Part shown: piece after piece, positions 1 to 10,827 of the stretch | Layout: each line of letters opens with the position of its first letter | Numbering within the stretch: the stretch's first letter is position 1 | From: Paralithodes platypus | Lineage: Eukaryota > Arthropoda > Malacostraca > Decapoda > Lithodidae | Reading direction: 5' to 3' | Length of the DNA: 64,000 nt | NCBI GenBank assembly: GCA_032716605.1 | Contig: CM064509.1 | Coordinates: 38,784,924 to 38,848,923 of the forward strand | Program-made: the position numbers and the translations under genes | Notes under the pieces: generated by a model | Database searches by the model: none | Told to the model about the DNA's origin: nothing | Seen by the model: only the letters and a program-made list of their open reading frames with translations

Positions 1-2754
1 GAGGAATGAAAGGGTGGTGGAATACAGACATTAAGGAGGCGAGGAAGAAGAGGAAAGAGAGGAATAGGATTAGGAAAGAGTTGGAGAAGGGGAAAAAGAG
101 AAGGGAAAATATAAGTGAGGAGGAAATTCGAATAGCAAGGGAAGAATACGAGAGGGAAAGGAAAAACACAAAAAAATTAATAAGAGGAGCAATAGAGAAG
201 CATGAACAGAAAGAAATTGACAGGATAAAAGAGAAGGGGGACAAAGGAAAAGCTGAGTGGTATAGATGGCTAAAAAGAGAAAAAAGGAGGGAAAGGTAGT
301 AGTGGAGCTGAATGTAGGTGGGGAAAAAGTTAGGGATGTAAATCAAATTGGAGAGGAAATAAAAAGATACTGGGAGGAAGTGGGAGGGGTAAATGACCAA
401 ATAAGAGTAGGGCAATGGAATATTGAACTAAATGAGGAAGAAATAGATGAAAATATGAATGAGATGGTGAGTGAGGAGGAGATTAGTAGGAGTGTGAAGA
501 AGCTGAAGAGAAACAAAGCGGCAGGGCCGGATGGGATAACAGCAGAGATGTATATTGAAGGAGGGGAGATGATAGTTAGGATGTTGAAGAAGCTATTTGA
601 TAAAATATGGGAGGAGGAAGAAATACCAGCAAGATGGAAAGAAGAAAGGGTCACATTGATTTACAAAGGAGGAGCAAAAAATGTGCACGAAATGGTGAGT
701 TATAGACCAAGAACGGTAATAAACATAATAAATAAGATATTTATGGGATACTAAAGGAGAGGGTAGGAGAGTATGTAGAAGAAAGGATCCTACTTAGTGA
801 AGAGCAAAATGGGTTTAGGAAGGGGAGAAGAGGAACAGACAATATATTTATATTAGATGAGATTATAGAGAAAAAGGCAAAGCAAGGGAAATGTGTGTTT
901 ATAGTGTGTTTGGATGTGGAGAAGGCATATGATAAGATTAGTAGGAGAGTTGCAGAAGCAGTGATGGATAAACTAGGAGTGAGTAGGAAGATAAGGAACA
1001 TGATAATGAATATGTATGAAGGGGCGGAGACAGAGATTGTGTGGAAAAATATTGCAGTGAAAGGAATCAGGAGCAGGAAAGGGTTAAAGCAGGGATGTAA
1101 CCTGTCACCATTATTTTTTGCAATGTGCATGGAGGAGTTGGTGAGGAGAATTAAGAGTAAGGGACAAGGAGTGAAAATAGGGCAGTATAGGCTAGCAATT
1201 CTGACGTTTGCTGATGATTTTGTGTTGATAGCAGAGACAGGAAGATATGGGGAAATGTTACAGGAGGCGGAAAGGTTTGGCAGAGACCTAGAAATGAAGT
1301 TCAGTGTAGAGAAAAGCAGTATGATAGTAGTAAATGGACCAGAGGCAGTAGAAATGAGGATAGGAGGGGAAAGAATTGAAACAAGGGAGGAAGTGAAGTA
1401 TTTAGGGGTATGGATAGGGAGGGAAGGGCGACAAAGGACAATGAATGAGAAAATCATGAAGGTGGAGCAGTGTAGTGGGAAACTGTGGAATGTGACAAAA
1501 ACCAGAGTAAATAAATATAAAATAGTAAGAGAGGTGTGGAAGGACTTTGAAGTGCCGAGAATAATGTACGGGATGGATGTGAGAGGGAGTACAGGGGGAG
1601 AAATAAATAGACTGGAGACGGGACAAAATAAAATAGGAAGAATGGGGTTAGGAGCAAGAAGGTGGACAGCAAATGAAGCAGTGAGAGGAGAGATGGGATG
1701 GAGTACGTTTGAGGAAAGAGTGGCGAAGGCAAAGTTGAGGTACAAGAGTAGGCTGGAGGAGATGGAGGATAATAGGTGGCCAAGGAGAGTGAATGAATGG
1801 GGGGAGGGGAAGAGTAGATGGGCAAAAGAGTGTAAGAGAAAACTGAAAAAAATAGGAGTGAAACAAAGAAGGGTGGGAGAGGAGTGGAGAGATGTAGGGA
1901 GTAATGCAGGACTAGGTCAGGGAAGGAGACTAGAGAAGGAGATAGGAATGAGAGTGAAGGAAGTAGGAAGACAGGAATGGAAGAGAAATATGGAGAAGAT
2001 AAGTACACTGATAAGATATAGAAGCAAGGGGAGACCGAGAAAAGAGGAGTTCTATGACGGAAGTTGGGGAGCTGAACTACTGTTTAAGGCTAGGGCAGGA
2101 GCATTAGAGACAAATAGGAGAACATGGAGGTGGAATGGGGGGGGTGAAAGAGTGACTACAGTGTGAGGTGGGAGGGAGGAGAGTGGAGGAGACAATAGAA
2201 CATATAGTGACAGAGTGCCAGGGGTATGCAGAGGAGAGAGATGGGTTGGAAAATGAGTTGAAACGGGTGGTAGGGGAGAGGGAATGGGAAGAACAGAAAG
2301 AGGAGGAGGATGAGGGTGTAAAATTTGTGTTAGGTCTCGGGACAGAAGAGGGGGTAGATAGGGAAATGGGGAAAAGAATGGAAGGTAGTGAAAAGATTCC
2401 TGGAGCAGGTGTGGCAGAAGAGAAAACGGAATAGAATAGAATAGGGTGAGGGGGGAGAAGGGGACCAGAGCGGGGGAGGAAGAAAAATTAGATTAAATAG
2501 TAGAGAGGGGAAAGTTAAATTAAGGTAAGGAGAGAACAAGATATTGGGGGGGTGGAGGAGGGGGTAAAATAAGGAGAGGAGAGTTCTGCTTAAGCTATAT
2601 ACTTCAATTCATTTTCTTTAACTATCCTTTCTACGACTACATATTTTCTAAACTAATTCTTAAATCTAGCTCTAGCTGTTTCTGGAGAAGTCACCGGTGC
2701 ATAGGTGAGCTGGCTTGAAAAGGGACAGCAACTCCACAAAAAGAAGAAGAAGGG
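1..2754 (+). mobile_element. Non-LTR retrotransposon (purine-rich LINE family), copy 1, 5' end outside window
   Basis: The coding strand is strikingly rich in A and G and encodes a Lys/Glu/Arg/Gly-rich endonuclease-RT polyprotein. The window opens inside the endonuclease-RT linker, so the 5' part is missing. Coding ends near 2434. The G-rich 3' region then runs to an (AAG)n tract near 2745-2754, which I take as the 3' end. Bases 1-2206 recur in reverse complement at 4968-7174. The LINE clade is not assigned. The 3' boundary is approximate. Confidence 0.8.
6..2434 (+). pseudogene. Broken LINE reverse transcriptase ORF, copy 1
   Basis: This encodes the RT of a LINE, which copies the element's RNA at a nicked genomic target. 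Visible are a Lys/Glu-rich linker (6-299), the RT N-terminal region with RNKAAGPDGI (about 510-540), LDVEKAYD (about 909-932), the catalytic FADD (1207-1218), and a C-terminal Cys/His region with ETIEHIVTEC. The frame changes three times. One change is in the A-rich stretch near 266-299. One is near 740, where a T run is one base shorter than in copy 2. One is near 2140, in a run of eight G that has ten in copy 2. The pieces 6-299, 266-754, about 758-2166 and 2168-2434 therefore lie in different frames. The change near 270-299 is shared with copy 2; the other two are not. No protein is expected unless these are assembly errors. Confidence 0.8.
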
Positions 2755-2906
2755 TAGCACTAGGCCTAATTGTAAAGCGAAGTTGAGTAGCATTACGATA
2801 ATCGGCCTCGTTTTATACCCTGCATTAGCCTAACCTAACCTATCCTAGTATTATAGGTGGAGGTTGCTGCCCCCACACGGTCCACACCCCCGCTGGTCCT
2901 AGACTA

Positions 2907-2938
<32 letters not shown>

Positions 2939-4511
2939 GGCTAGGCTAAATGTGCTACATTATTAGCGCCTAACCTAACCTAGTATATGGGTGGGGGCTG
3001 CCGCCCCCACACCCCCGCTGGTTGGGTACTGGCTGAAAAACTTAGTTTTACAATATATACCCGGCCCCGGCCCGGTAGGCCTAGCCTATAGGCTATGTAT
3101 CATATTTTTTTTTTTTCCCTTATAGGCTAATACATTTCAGCTCTTAATGACATATATAGGCCTAGCAATGATGTATATGCTCTACTGGACCTATTAGGCC
3201 TAAAAAGATCGATGGGCTAACTGTCGGTCCAAAACATCAGTATAACCGGTAAGGTTGTTAGGTTAGGCTAATGTCCTTTCAAAGGGGTATAGCCTAGGCT
3301 AGTAAACACTAGGATAGCCTAGCCTATACCCGGTCAGAGGTAAGAAGAAGAAGAAGAGTCCTGCAGTAGTCTCCTTGAGACCTTGAATGCTACCCTATAT
3401 ATTGCCAGCAGGGGGCTGGCAAAATAGTCAATATAGCCTAGACACGAAGTTAACCGCAACGATCGTCGATCGCCCTATGTAGGCTAGCTAGCCTAAACAT
3501 GATGACAGTAGCCTAGGCCTACGCCCGAAATGATCTACATCCATCCCGTTTTCTGCCCACAACTCGCTCAAAGACAACTGCAGAGGTTGAAGTAATTAAA
3601 CTAAAGAATTAGCCTACCCAGTGCCGCGGTACTTAGGCTACGTGACTCGCCTAGGCCTATGGGTACCGTAATAACCAGAGACTCTGCGCGTCCATCTTCT
3701 AAAATATTAGGCCTAGGCCTACCAAAATGTTGTGATTGGAGATGTTGATAATCAGCATTCAGCTTATATATTCTTATAAGCTAAAACAAAATAAAAAAAA
3801 TGGCTACGTACACAGGAATAATTCTTCTTCTTATTGTTTAAATGTGCAGTTTGCTTGGAGGGTTGTCTCCAGATTACTGCACAGGCGTTTAGATGGGACA
3901 GAGTAAGAATAGAAGGGGAAAATCATAGAATGAGGAATGAAAAACTACTCAAAATTAGTCACTGAAGCCCCCCAACCGCGTCAAGGAGAGTAGTATCTTC
4001 TTCTTGTTTAAATGTGTAGTAGGGACAGGAATAATTGAATTTTGACCCTTCAGAACGTACGTGCTGATGTAGTACAACGATCCAATAAGCCCTTTGATAC
4101 TCACAGATACTCACAGAAGGTACCCGGTAGAAGGCCTATGAGACCCGGCTCATAATTTATTTCATTACTTGGTGTGTGTCTTAGGTGGACGTGTCTTAAT
4201 TTCTTAATTTTGGCTTTAAAATCATTGAACTTTAGCTTTTGGTCACCCCAAACTATACCTAATGCTTTTTCAAATTTGAACACACTGTTCTTACCTGGTG
4301 GGCTTCCCAGACCCCAGAGCTAAGTGGTAGGTCAGGGTCCACGGAAGCCACACACTGCTGATGCGCCAGCCCAAAGATAATTTAAAATTTGTAGTAAAAA
4401 CAGGGAGTATAGAAATCTATGGACTGGAAAGTGCATCATAAGCAGCTACGTTAACAAACAAGGTACAAGTATAAGTGGTAGATGAGGCCAGGTGTGACAT
4501 CGAGAACAAAA
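2755..4511. other. Spacer between the inverted LINE arms, no gene seen
   Basis: AT-rich sequence with many TAGGCCTA-type palindromes, short (AAG)n/(CTT)n tracts near 3343 and 3823, and the hairpin repeats listed separately. Short open frames here show no family resemblance. Confidence 0.5.
2823..3030. repeat. Two copies of a CCTAACC plus GGGGGCTGC hairpin repeat
   Basis: Copies at about 2823-2905 and 2966-3030 each hold CCTAACCTAACCTA followed by TAGTAT and a G5/C5 hairpin (GGTGGGGGCTGC then CCCCCAC) and CCCCGCTGG. A third copy lies at 9455-9533. Between the first two is a run of about 28 T (2907-2934). CCTAA matches the arthropod telomeric pentanucleotide, but only two or three units occur in a row, so this is a dispersed repeat and not a telomere. 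Confidence 0.6.
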
Positions 4512-4808
4512 TCATGAATATTCATATAAAACTCCTGCAAGATAGTCGGAAAGGGCAGCCTTGAAAGATAATAGGTTAGTCAGGGATACCAATTCTGTGG
4601 GCAAAGAGTTCCACAGAGACACATATCTAAGATTAAAAAATCATTTTCTTATTTCAAGCTGGTATCTCGAGTGAGCAATTTTATATATGGGTGACCCCTG
4701 GTTGCAAAATATTGGGGACGATTAAAAACATCTTCAGGAGTAATTGAGCAGAGACCGTGAAATATTTGCCAGTACTTAATTATGTCATGCCTAAGAAGTC
4801 TACCCTTA
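4512..4808 (-). pseudogene. C-terminal fragment of a CR1/L2-type LINE ORF2
   Basis: Read on the minus strand, the translation begins GRLLRHDIIKYWQIFHG and continues to TRGHPYIKLLTRDTS. It then meets TAA and a frame change, and resumes as WNSLPTELVSLTNLLSFKAAL before a TGA at 4512-4514. The WN-LP motif and the TRGH...KL pattern are typical of the C-terminal end of CR1/L2/Rex-like RT proteins. Only the last ~100 residues survive, as expected of a heavily 5'-truncated insertion. It lies just outside the truncated 3' end of LINE copy 2 and is unrelated to it in sequence. Confidence 0.6.
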
Positions 4809-4967
4809 ATTAAGGGGAGACAATACCTTTTTTTTTGTCTTTGGTCAAAATTTCAAGTTTTTGTGTTCTCTTTGTAAACTGCTTCTTTCAACATAGGAGA
4901 ATAGCATAGGAAGGAACAAAAACACATCGCATCCATAACCCCCTGGGACGGGGGGATTAACATACAA

Positions 4968-7900
4968 TATATGTTCTATTGTCTCCTCCACTCTCCTCCC
5001 TCCCACCTCACACTGTAGACACTCTTTCACCCCCCCCCCATTCCACCTCCATGTTCTCCTATTTGTCTCTAATGCTCCTGCCCTAGCCTTAAACAGTAGT
5101 TCAGCTCCCCAACTTCCGTCATAGAACTCCTCTTTTCTCGGTCTCCCCTTGCTTCTATATCTTATCAGTGTACTTATCTTCTCCATATTTCTCTTCCATT
5201 CCTGTCTTCCTACTTCCTTCACTCTCGTTCCTATCTCTTTCTCTAGTCTCCTTCCCTGACCTAGTCCTGCATTACTCCCTACATCTCTCCACTCCTCTCC
5301 CACCCTTCTTTGTTTCACTCCTATTTTTTTCAGTTTTCTCTTACACTCTTTTGCCCATCTACTCTTCCCCTCCCCCCATTCATTCACTCTCCTTGGCCAC
5401 CTATTATCCTCCATCTCCTCCAGCCTACTCTTGTACCTCAACTTTGCCTTCGCCACTCTTTCCTCAAACGTACTCCATCCCATCTCCCCTCTCACTGCTT
5501 CATTTGCTGTCCACCTTCTTGCTCCTAACCCCATTCTTCCTATTTTATTTTGTCCCGTCTCCAGTCTATTTATTTCTCCCCCTGTACTCCCTCTCACATC
5601 CATCCCGTACATTATTCTCGGCACTTCAAAGTCCTTCCACACCTCTCTTACTATTTTATATTTATTTACTCTGGTTTTTGTCACATTCCACAGTTTCCCA
5701 CTACACTGCTCCACCTTCATGATTTTCTCATTCATTGTCCTTTGTCGCCCTTCCCTCCCTATCCATACCCCTAAATACTTCACTTCCTCCCTTGTTTCAA
5801 TTCTTTCCCCTCCTATCCTCATTTCTACTGCCTCTGGTCCATTTACTACTATCATACTGCTTTTCTCTACACTGAACTTCATTTCTAGGTCTCTGCCAAA
5901 CCTTTCCGCCTCCTGTAACATTTCCCCATATCTTCCTGTCTCTGCTATCAACACAAAATCATCAGCAAACGTCAGAATTGCTAGCCTATACTGCCCTATT
6001 TTCACTCCTTGTCCCTTACTCTTAATTCTCCTCACCAACTCCTCCATGCACATTGCAAAAAATAATGGTGACAGGTTACATCCCTGCCTTAACCCTTTCC
6101 TTCTCCTGATTCCTTTCACTGCAATATTTTTCCACACAATCTCTGTCTCCGCCCCTTCATACATATTCATTATCATGTTCCTTATCTTCCTACTCACTCC
6201 TAGTTTATCCATCACTGCTTCTGCAACTCCCCTACTAATCTTATCATATGCCTTCTCCACATCCAAACACACTATAAACACACATTTCCCTTGCTTTGCC
6301 TTTTTCTCTATAATCTCATCTAATAAATATATTGTCTGTTCCTCTTCTCCCCTTCCTAAACCCATTTTGCTCTTCACTAAGTAGGATCCTTTCTTCTACA
6401 TACTCTCCTACCCTCTCCTTTAGTATCCCATAAAATATCTTATTTATTATGTTTATTACCGTTCTTGGTCTATAACTCCCCATTTCGTGCACATTTTGTG
6501 CTCCTCCTTTGTAAATCAATGTGACCCTTTCTTCTTTCCATCTTGCTGGTATTTCTTCCTCCTCCCATATTTTATCAAATAGCTTCTTCAACATCCTAAC
6601 TATCATCTCCCCTCCTTCAATATACATCTCTGCTGTTATCCCATCCGGCCCTGCCGCTTTGTTTCTCTTCAGCTTCTTCACACTCCTACTAATCTCCTCC
6701 TCACTCACCATCTCATTCATATTTTCATCTATTTCTTCCTCATTTACTTCAATATCCCATTGCCCTACTCTTATTTGGTCATTTACACCTCCCACTTCCT
6801 CCCAGTATCTTTTTATTTCCTCTCCAATTTGATTTACATCCCTAACTTTTTCCCCACCTACATTCAGCTCCACTATTACCTTTACCTCCTTTTTTCTCTT
6901 TTTAGCCATCTATACCACTCAGCTTTTCCTTTGTCCCCCTTCTCTTTTATCCTGTCAATTTCTTTCTGTTCATGCTTCTCTATTGCTCCTCTTATTCATT
7001 TTTTTGTGTTTTTCCTTTCCCTCTCGTATTCTTCCCTTGCTATTCGAATTTCCTCCTCACTTATATTTTCCCTTCTCTTTTTCCCCTTCTCCAACTCTTT
7101 CCTAATCCTATTCCTCTCTTTCCTCTTCTTCCTCGCCTCCTTAATGTCTGTATTCCACCACCCTTTCATTCCTCTACCTTTTCTCCCTATTTTCTCCTTC
7201 TCTAACACTCTCTCTGCTACCTTATTTATTTCCCTCTCTATCCACTTATCAATTTGCATTGCACTCCCTCCCCCCACTTCATCTATATCCATATTCCCCA
7301 TTTCCTCCCTAAACCTCCCCCACTCCGCCTCCTTCATTTTCCATCTTTCTGGCTTACTAGCCTCTCTACACTTCTCTATCTTCTCCTTGTGAGACTTTAT
7401 GCTGTATCTTAGTTTCAGCAGGTTATGGTCACTATTTATTTCAAAGTTTCTTTCTTCATCTACTACCATTTCTATCACGCTCTCTCCTGCTTTCCTGTTC
7501 ACTAATATATAATCAATAGCTGACCTCCTCCCTTCTCTTCCTCTCCATGTTACTTTCCCCTCCGCCTCTACCATATTCAAATTTTCTAACTGCTCATCCT
7601 CACATAGGTCTAACAATAACTTCCCATTCCTATTGATTTGTTCCCCTAAGATTCCTGTGTGAGCATTCATATCCCCCATTATTATGATTTCATCTTCGTT
7701 TCCTCTCATCACAGCCCTTATTACTTCGTATTTTCTCAGATTTTCCTCCCTCTACCGTCATATAGCATATAATCAGCATAAATTTAGCTCTTTTCATTTC
7801 CTTTCCCTTCCACCCTCACTACTAGTATGTCCTCCTGGTCTTCCCCTTCCCCCAAGTTCACCTGTTCAACTTCCCATTTTTCTTTTTCTACCACCACTGC

Positions 7901-8108
7901 GACTCCTCCACCCTTTTTCTTTGTTTTCTCTCTTCCTTTCCCTATTTCTTCATACTTCTCCCCTCCCCATTCTATCTTCCCCTTCAATTTTGTTTCTACT
8001 ATTCCACAAATATTCAACCTTCCTTCCTCTGCTTCTCTCTCTATTTCCTCCATCATTCCCGGCCTCCATCCATTAACATTCACACACCCAATTATTATTT
8101 CCCCCATA
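4968..8108 (-). pseudogene. Broken LINE endonuclease-RT ORF, copy 2
   Basis: The endonuclease (EEP, apurinic-like) domain nicks target DNA and RT primes from the nick. In order on the minus strand are MGEIIIGCVNVNG (about 8108), ETKLKG, GGGVAVVVE, a frame change near 7780-7712, then MGDMNAHTG, AIDYILVN and SDHNLLKLRY. A Lys/Glu-rich linker ends at a TGA (6996-6998) where copy 1 has TTA. The RT follows with GPDGI, the catalytic FADD (5958-5969) and VKECLQCEVGGRRVEETIEH at the truncated end. A frame change near 6310-6316 comes from a two-base loss relative to copy 1. The frame change near 6900 is shared with copy 1. Dead as it stands. Together the two copies show the family's domain order. Confidence 0.8.
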
Positions 8109-8255
8109 TCCTTTCCATGGAATTCTTGTTTCTTTTTCCTCCTACATTCCTTTCTCCCCCCCTTCCTTTCCTCTTCTACTCCCCCTGGCTCCTTATTTGT
8201 TTCCTTTACTTCTCCTCCACTCCCATTTTTTCCCCTATTCTTCGCACCATAACAG
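4968..8255 (-). mobile_element. Non-LTR retrotransposon (purine-rich LINE family), copy 2
   Basis: Fuller at the 5' end than copy 1: it keeps the endonuclease domain upstream of the RT. The pyrimidine-rich + strand gives way to ordinary composition near 8255, which I take as the 5' limit. The 3' end is truncated at 4968, inside the C-terminal Cys/His region, where copy 1 continues. Confidence 0.75.
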
Positions 8256-8415
8256 AAAATGGTTAAAATTGAAGACAACCCGGATACGAGCCCCATCGAT
8301 AATTATCAGTGTTCTAGTAGTTTCATGGACGATACTATGTTGGTGTACATGTAATTACTGTCGCAAATTCACTATACAGTAAGTGATATATGAGAAACTG
8401 TATGATTGTTCACCG

Positions 8416-8540
8416 ATAAACAGGGAACGTGAGCTGGGTTTAGACCGTCGCGTACCCATAAACAGGGAACGTGAGCTGAGTTTAGACCGTCGCGCACCCA
8501 TAAACAGGGAACGTGAGCTGGGTTTAGACCTTCGGTTAGT
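8416..8540. repeat. 42-bp minisatellite, three units
   Basis: AACAGGGAACGTGAGCTG recurs at about 8419, 8461 and 8503, an exact 42 bp period. Units differ by a few bases, and the third ends in CTTCGG in place of CGTCGCG. Confidence 0.8.
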
Positions 8541-9454
8541 TTTCGGTTAGGTTAGGCTAATGTTGAAAATACTAAAATGCGATGGTCCTCGGTATTAAAC
8601 AACACTGTATATCAAAGAAAAAGAAAAAAAAAAATTAACTAGGAAAAAGGCTGTCCGGGGTCTCTTCAATTTTTACCCAGAAAATATTCGTTCGTTGAAT
8701 TGACGATTGATTAATCGATGGGCTAATCAATTTCTCAGATAATAAGATTATCTGAAAAGACTGAATAGTATTAACACAAAATAGGCCTACACAAAATATA
8801 ATTAGCCTACGCCTGACTGACAGAACTTTACAAAGTACGGTATTATTGCCATTTTGGTTCCACAGCCGGCAGGATGGCGTCATCATGGCAGTCAATTGTC
8901 TAAATGGCCACCATCCCATCTAGACCTATTCTTCGATAGAATTGAAATCTGCATATTTAGCCTAGGCGCTCGCCATTTGTCCGCGCATTAATGCTACTGG
9001 ATTCAGGAAAATAGTGCTACTTAACTCAGAGTTATTTGCTTTGACACATTGGGCTAATGTCTTCCCAAAGTTGACTATTTTTATAACTTAGGGCCTAAGA
9101 TATTAGGCTACCCACTCCACCCCGTGAAATCCGAGCCAGCTTTCGTCAAAAGTTGGCTCCGGTATTCACAAAATTGGGTTTTATGGGTTTGCAATTTGGG
9201 AAAACCCGAGCCAAGCTTTGATACAAAACGCTATATTATTGTATTTTTACGCTTTTAACCCCTCATTTTCCCTGAACTTCATAGCCCTCCCCACTAGTGG
9301 GGGGCGTGTTTTTAGATTGTTGGATAATGGGTAAATACTCATTTCAGCTCCTCTTCAGTATAAAACAACACTATATCTGAAGGAAAAATACAAAAAAACT
9401 AAATAAAACTTACTGAAATCGCTGTCGGTCCAAAAAGTCAGGTTTACCACCTTA
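8541..9454. other. Intergenic, no gene seen
   Basis: AT-rich with TAGGCCTA-type words. Two stretches (about 8580-8630 and 9350-9440) share GTATTAAACAACACT-like text followed by an A-rich run, suggesting decayed copies of one dispersed repeat. No coding signal. Confidence 0.4.
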
Positions 9455-9533
9455 CCTAACCTAACAACCTTACCTAACCTATCCTAGTATTATAGGCTAG
9501 GTGGGGGCTGCTGCCCCCATACCCCCGGTTTTA
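9455..9533. repeat. Third copy of the CCTAACC / GGGGGCTGC hairpin repeat
   Basis: Same order of parts as at 2823-3030: CCTAACC units, CCTAGTATTATAGG, then a G-rich/C-rich hairpin and CCCCCGG. It sits about 70 bp upstream of the kinase start codon. Confidence 0.6.
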
Positions 9534-9601
9534 CTTAGATTTTTGGTGTATTTGTCTGAGAAGTGGGTATTTTTCAATTTGTTGACACTTGGAAGGTTTT
9601 G

Positions 9602-10600
9602 ATGCAGAAGTCTTTGGTGTCTTGTTATCCTACTGGACTCCAGGAATTTTGTGAATGGATGGCCAACACTGCAGAGTACCAAAAGTTTGACAGGCCTCAC
9701 TTGGCACACGTCCTAGCCTGTCTTGATTTTTTCATTGACCCTCCCAAGAAAGCTTCTTCTCAGAAGCTTGTACTGCGAGATCAGCTTCCAAGCTGTACCT
9801 GTTCTTATGAACAGCTAAAACCGCAGCTTGTTTATAAGCGTTCTCTTAGCTCTGGCGCCTCGTGTAAAACATTTTTGTTTCGGGACAATGGTAAATATCT
9901 AGTATGCAAACTGGGTAAGCGAGAAGATCGGAGCATGTTGCAAGATTTCTGGTGTGAGGCTTTATTGCTGGATCATCTACAGGGTGCTGGAGGCTCCCCA
10001 GCCTCGCATGCCAACTGCTCCGACCGTCCTTGTCTCTTCCTGTCCTGTGTGGAGGGCAAGACTCTAGCTTGTGCATATAGCCGTCTTACTGCTCGAGGGT
10101 TGGTGGAAGTGTTCTTGGCACTGGCACGGAGAATACAGGATGTTCACAAGGCAGGGGTCCTACATAACGATATCAAAGCCGATAATGTAATTGTCAAGAT
10201 TCCTATGGCTGGTCTTGGAAAGGTTCAAGCCGCTCTGATTGACTTTGGATTGGGGGCACTAGTAGATCAAGTGGCACATACAAGAAACAATGATGTCGCT
10301 AGCTACATTCAGTATGAGTGGTACGCTCCTGAGGTGTTCTATAACAGAGGGGCATCTTTTGCTAGTGACATTTTTTCTCTTGGTATGATGCTTGAACATC
10401 TTTTTGTAAAGCAGATGAGGGCTGGACGACTGAGTGATTGGCCGGAGGGACTTGAGGAACTTGTGGCCAACATGGTAGAGTACAAAGAGGAGGACCGACC
10501 AACTATCACAGAAGTGATCACTAGGTTGACTGCCATACTGCCTGGCCTCCTGTACCTTCAGCGGTCACTGGAAGGGTTCCCTTTGACTTTGATTGAGTGA
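9602..10600 (+). CDS. Protein kinase-like protein, single exon
   Basis: Predicted Ser/Thr-type kinase that transfers phosphate from ATP; substrate and location are unknown. The frame is open from just after a TGA at 9557, and the first ATG (9602) gives 332 residues. Counting from 9563, as used here, adds 13 residues. The first ~90 residues are an unrecognised N-terminal region. A degenerate glycine loop (SLSSGASCKTFLF) precedes the candidate ATP lysine in YLVCKL (K116). The catalytic loop is HNDIKADNVIV (D203; the family usually has HRD). The metal-binding DFG is 228-230, and WYAPEVF holds the APE at 255-257. All key residues are present, so it looks active. No introns are visible. It could be a retrocopy or a kinase carried by a mobile or viral element; I cannot decide. 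I do not recognise the subfamily. Confidence 0.75.
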   Translation: MQKSLVSCYPTGLQEFCEWMANTAEYQKFDRPHLAHVLACLDFFIDPPKKASSQKLVLRDQLPSCTCSYEQLKPQLVYKRSLSSGASCKTFLFRDNGKYLVCKLGKREDRSMLQDFWCEALLLDHLQGAGGSPASHANCSDRPCLFLSCVEGKTLACAYSRLTARGLVEVFLALARRIQDVHKAGVLHNDIKADNVIVKIPMAGLGKVQAALIDFGLGALVDQVAHTRNNDVASYIQYEWYAPEVFYNRGASFASDIFSLGMMLEHLFVKQMRAGRLSDWPEGLEELVANMVEYKEEDRPTITEVITRLTAILPGLLYLQRSLEGFPLTLIE

Positions 10601-10612
10601 TGAGTGATTTGA

Positions 10613-10726
10613 TCTGATGATGAGTCAGATGAGGATGACTCAGATGAGGATGAGTCGGGTGAGGATGAGGGTGAGTCAGATAAGGAATCAGATGAGAGTG
10701 AATATGATATAGATGGGGTAGACTAG
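10613..10726 (+). other. In-frame acidic Ser/Asp/Glu tail downstream of the kinase stop codons
   Basis: Reading on in the kinase frame past TGA (10598), TGA (10601) and TGA (10610) gives about 37 residues of nearly pure S/D/E/G, ending in YDIDGVD and a TAG at 10724-10726. GATGAG-type hexamers are repeated. It looks like a former C-terminal acidic tail now cut off by stop codons, or a tail reached only by readthrough, splicing or a corrected sequence. Confidence 0.5.
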
Positions 10727-10827
10727 ACAAACTTGTTAATTCTAATATCGTGCCACTACTCGTATAACTCTGTTTCTTTATGATAAAGTGTCTCATCGTA
10801 GGTGCACAGACTTCGATGTCTTTAATA

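Larger units (their letters stand above)
1..7174. repeat. Large inverted repeat: arms 1-2206 and 4968-7174
   Basis: The two arms are the + and - copies of the purine-rich LINE. For example, the GGATCC at 785-790 pairs with that at 6384-6389, and the ATG at 6 pairs with 7169-7167. They are nearly identical apart from scattered substitutions and small indels in homopolymers. The spacer is about 2.76 kb. The left arm continues beyond 2206 into its own 3' region, and the right arm stops abruptly there. Either two insertions of the same source element in opposite orientation, or an inverted duplication, would explain this. Confidence 0.85.

Noticed and set aside
741..1745. Long minus-strand open frame (334 codons), mirrored by a plus-strand frame at 5431-6384
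   Set aside because: Antisense shadow of the purine-rich LINE RT; its Leu/Ser/Pro/Phe-rich translation follows from the strand bias and shows no domain.
2823..3030. Interstitial telomere array (CCTAA)n
   Set aside because: Only two to three consecutive units per site, embedded in a larger dispersed repeat.
9602..10600. Assignment of the kinase to a known endogenous virus family
   Set aside because: Kinases occur in several arthropod viruses and TEs, but no neighbouring viral gene is visible and I cannot match the N-terminal region.
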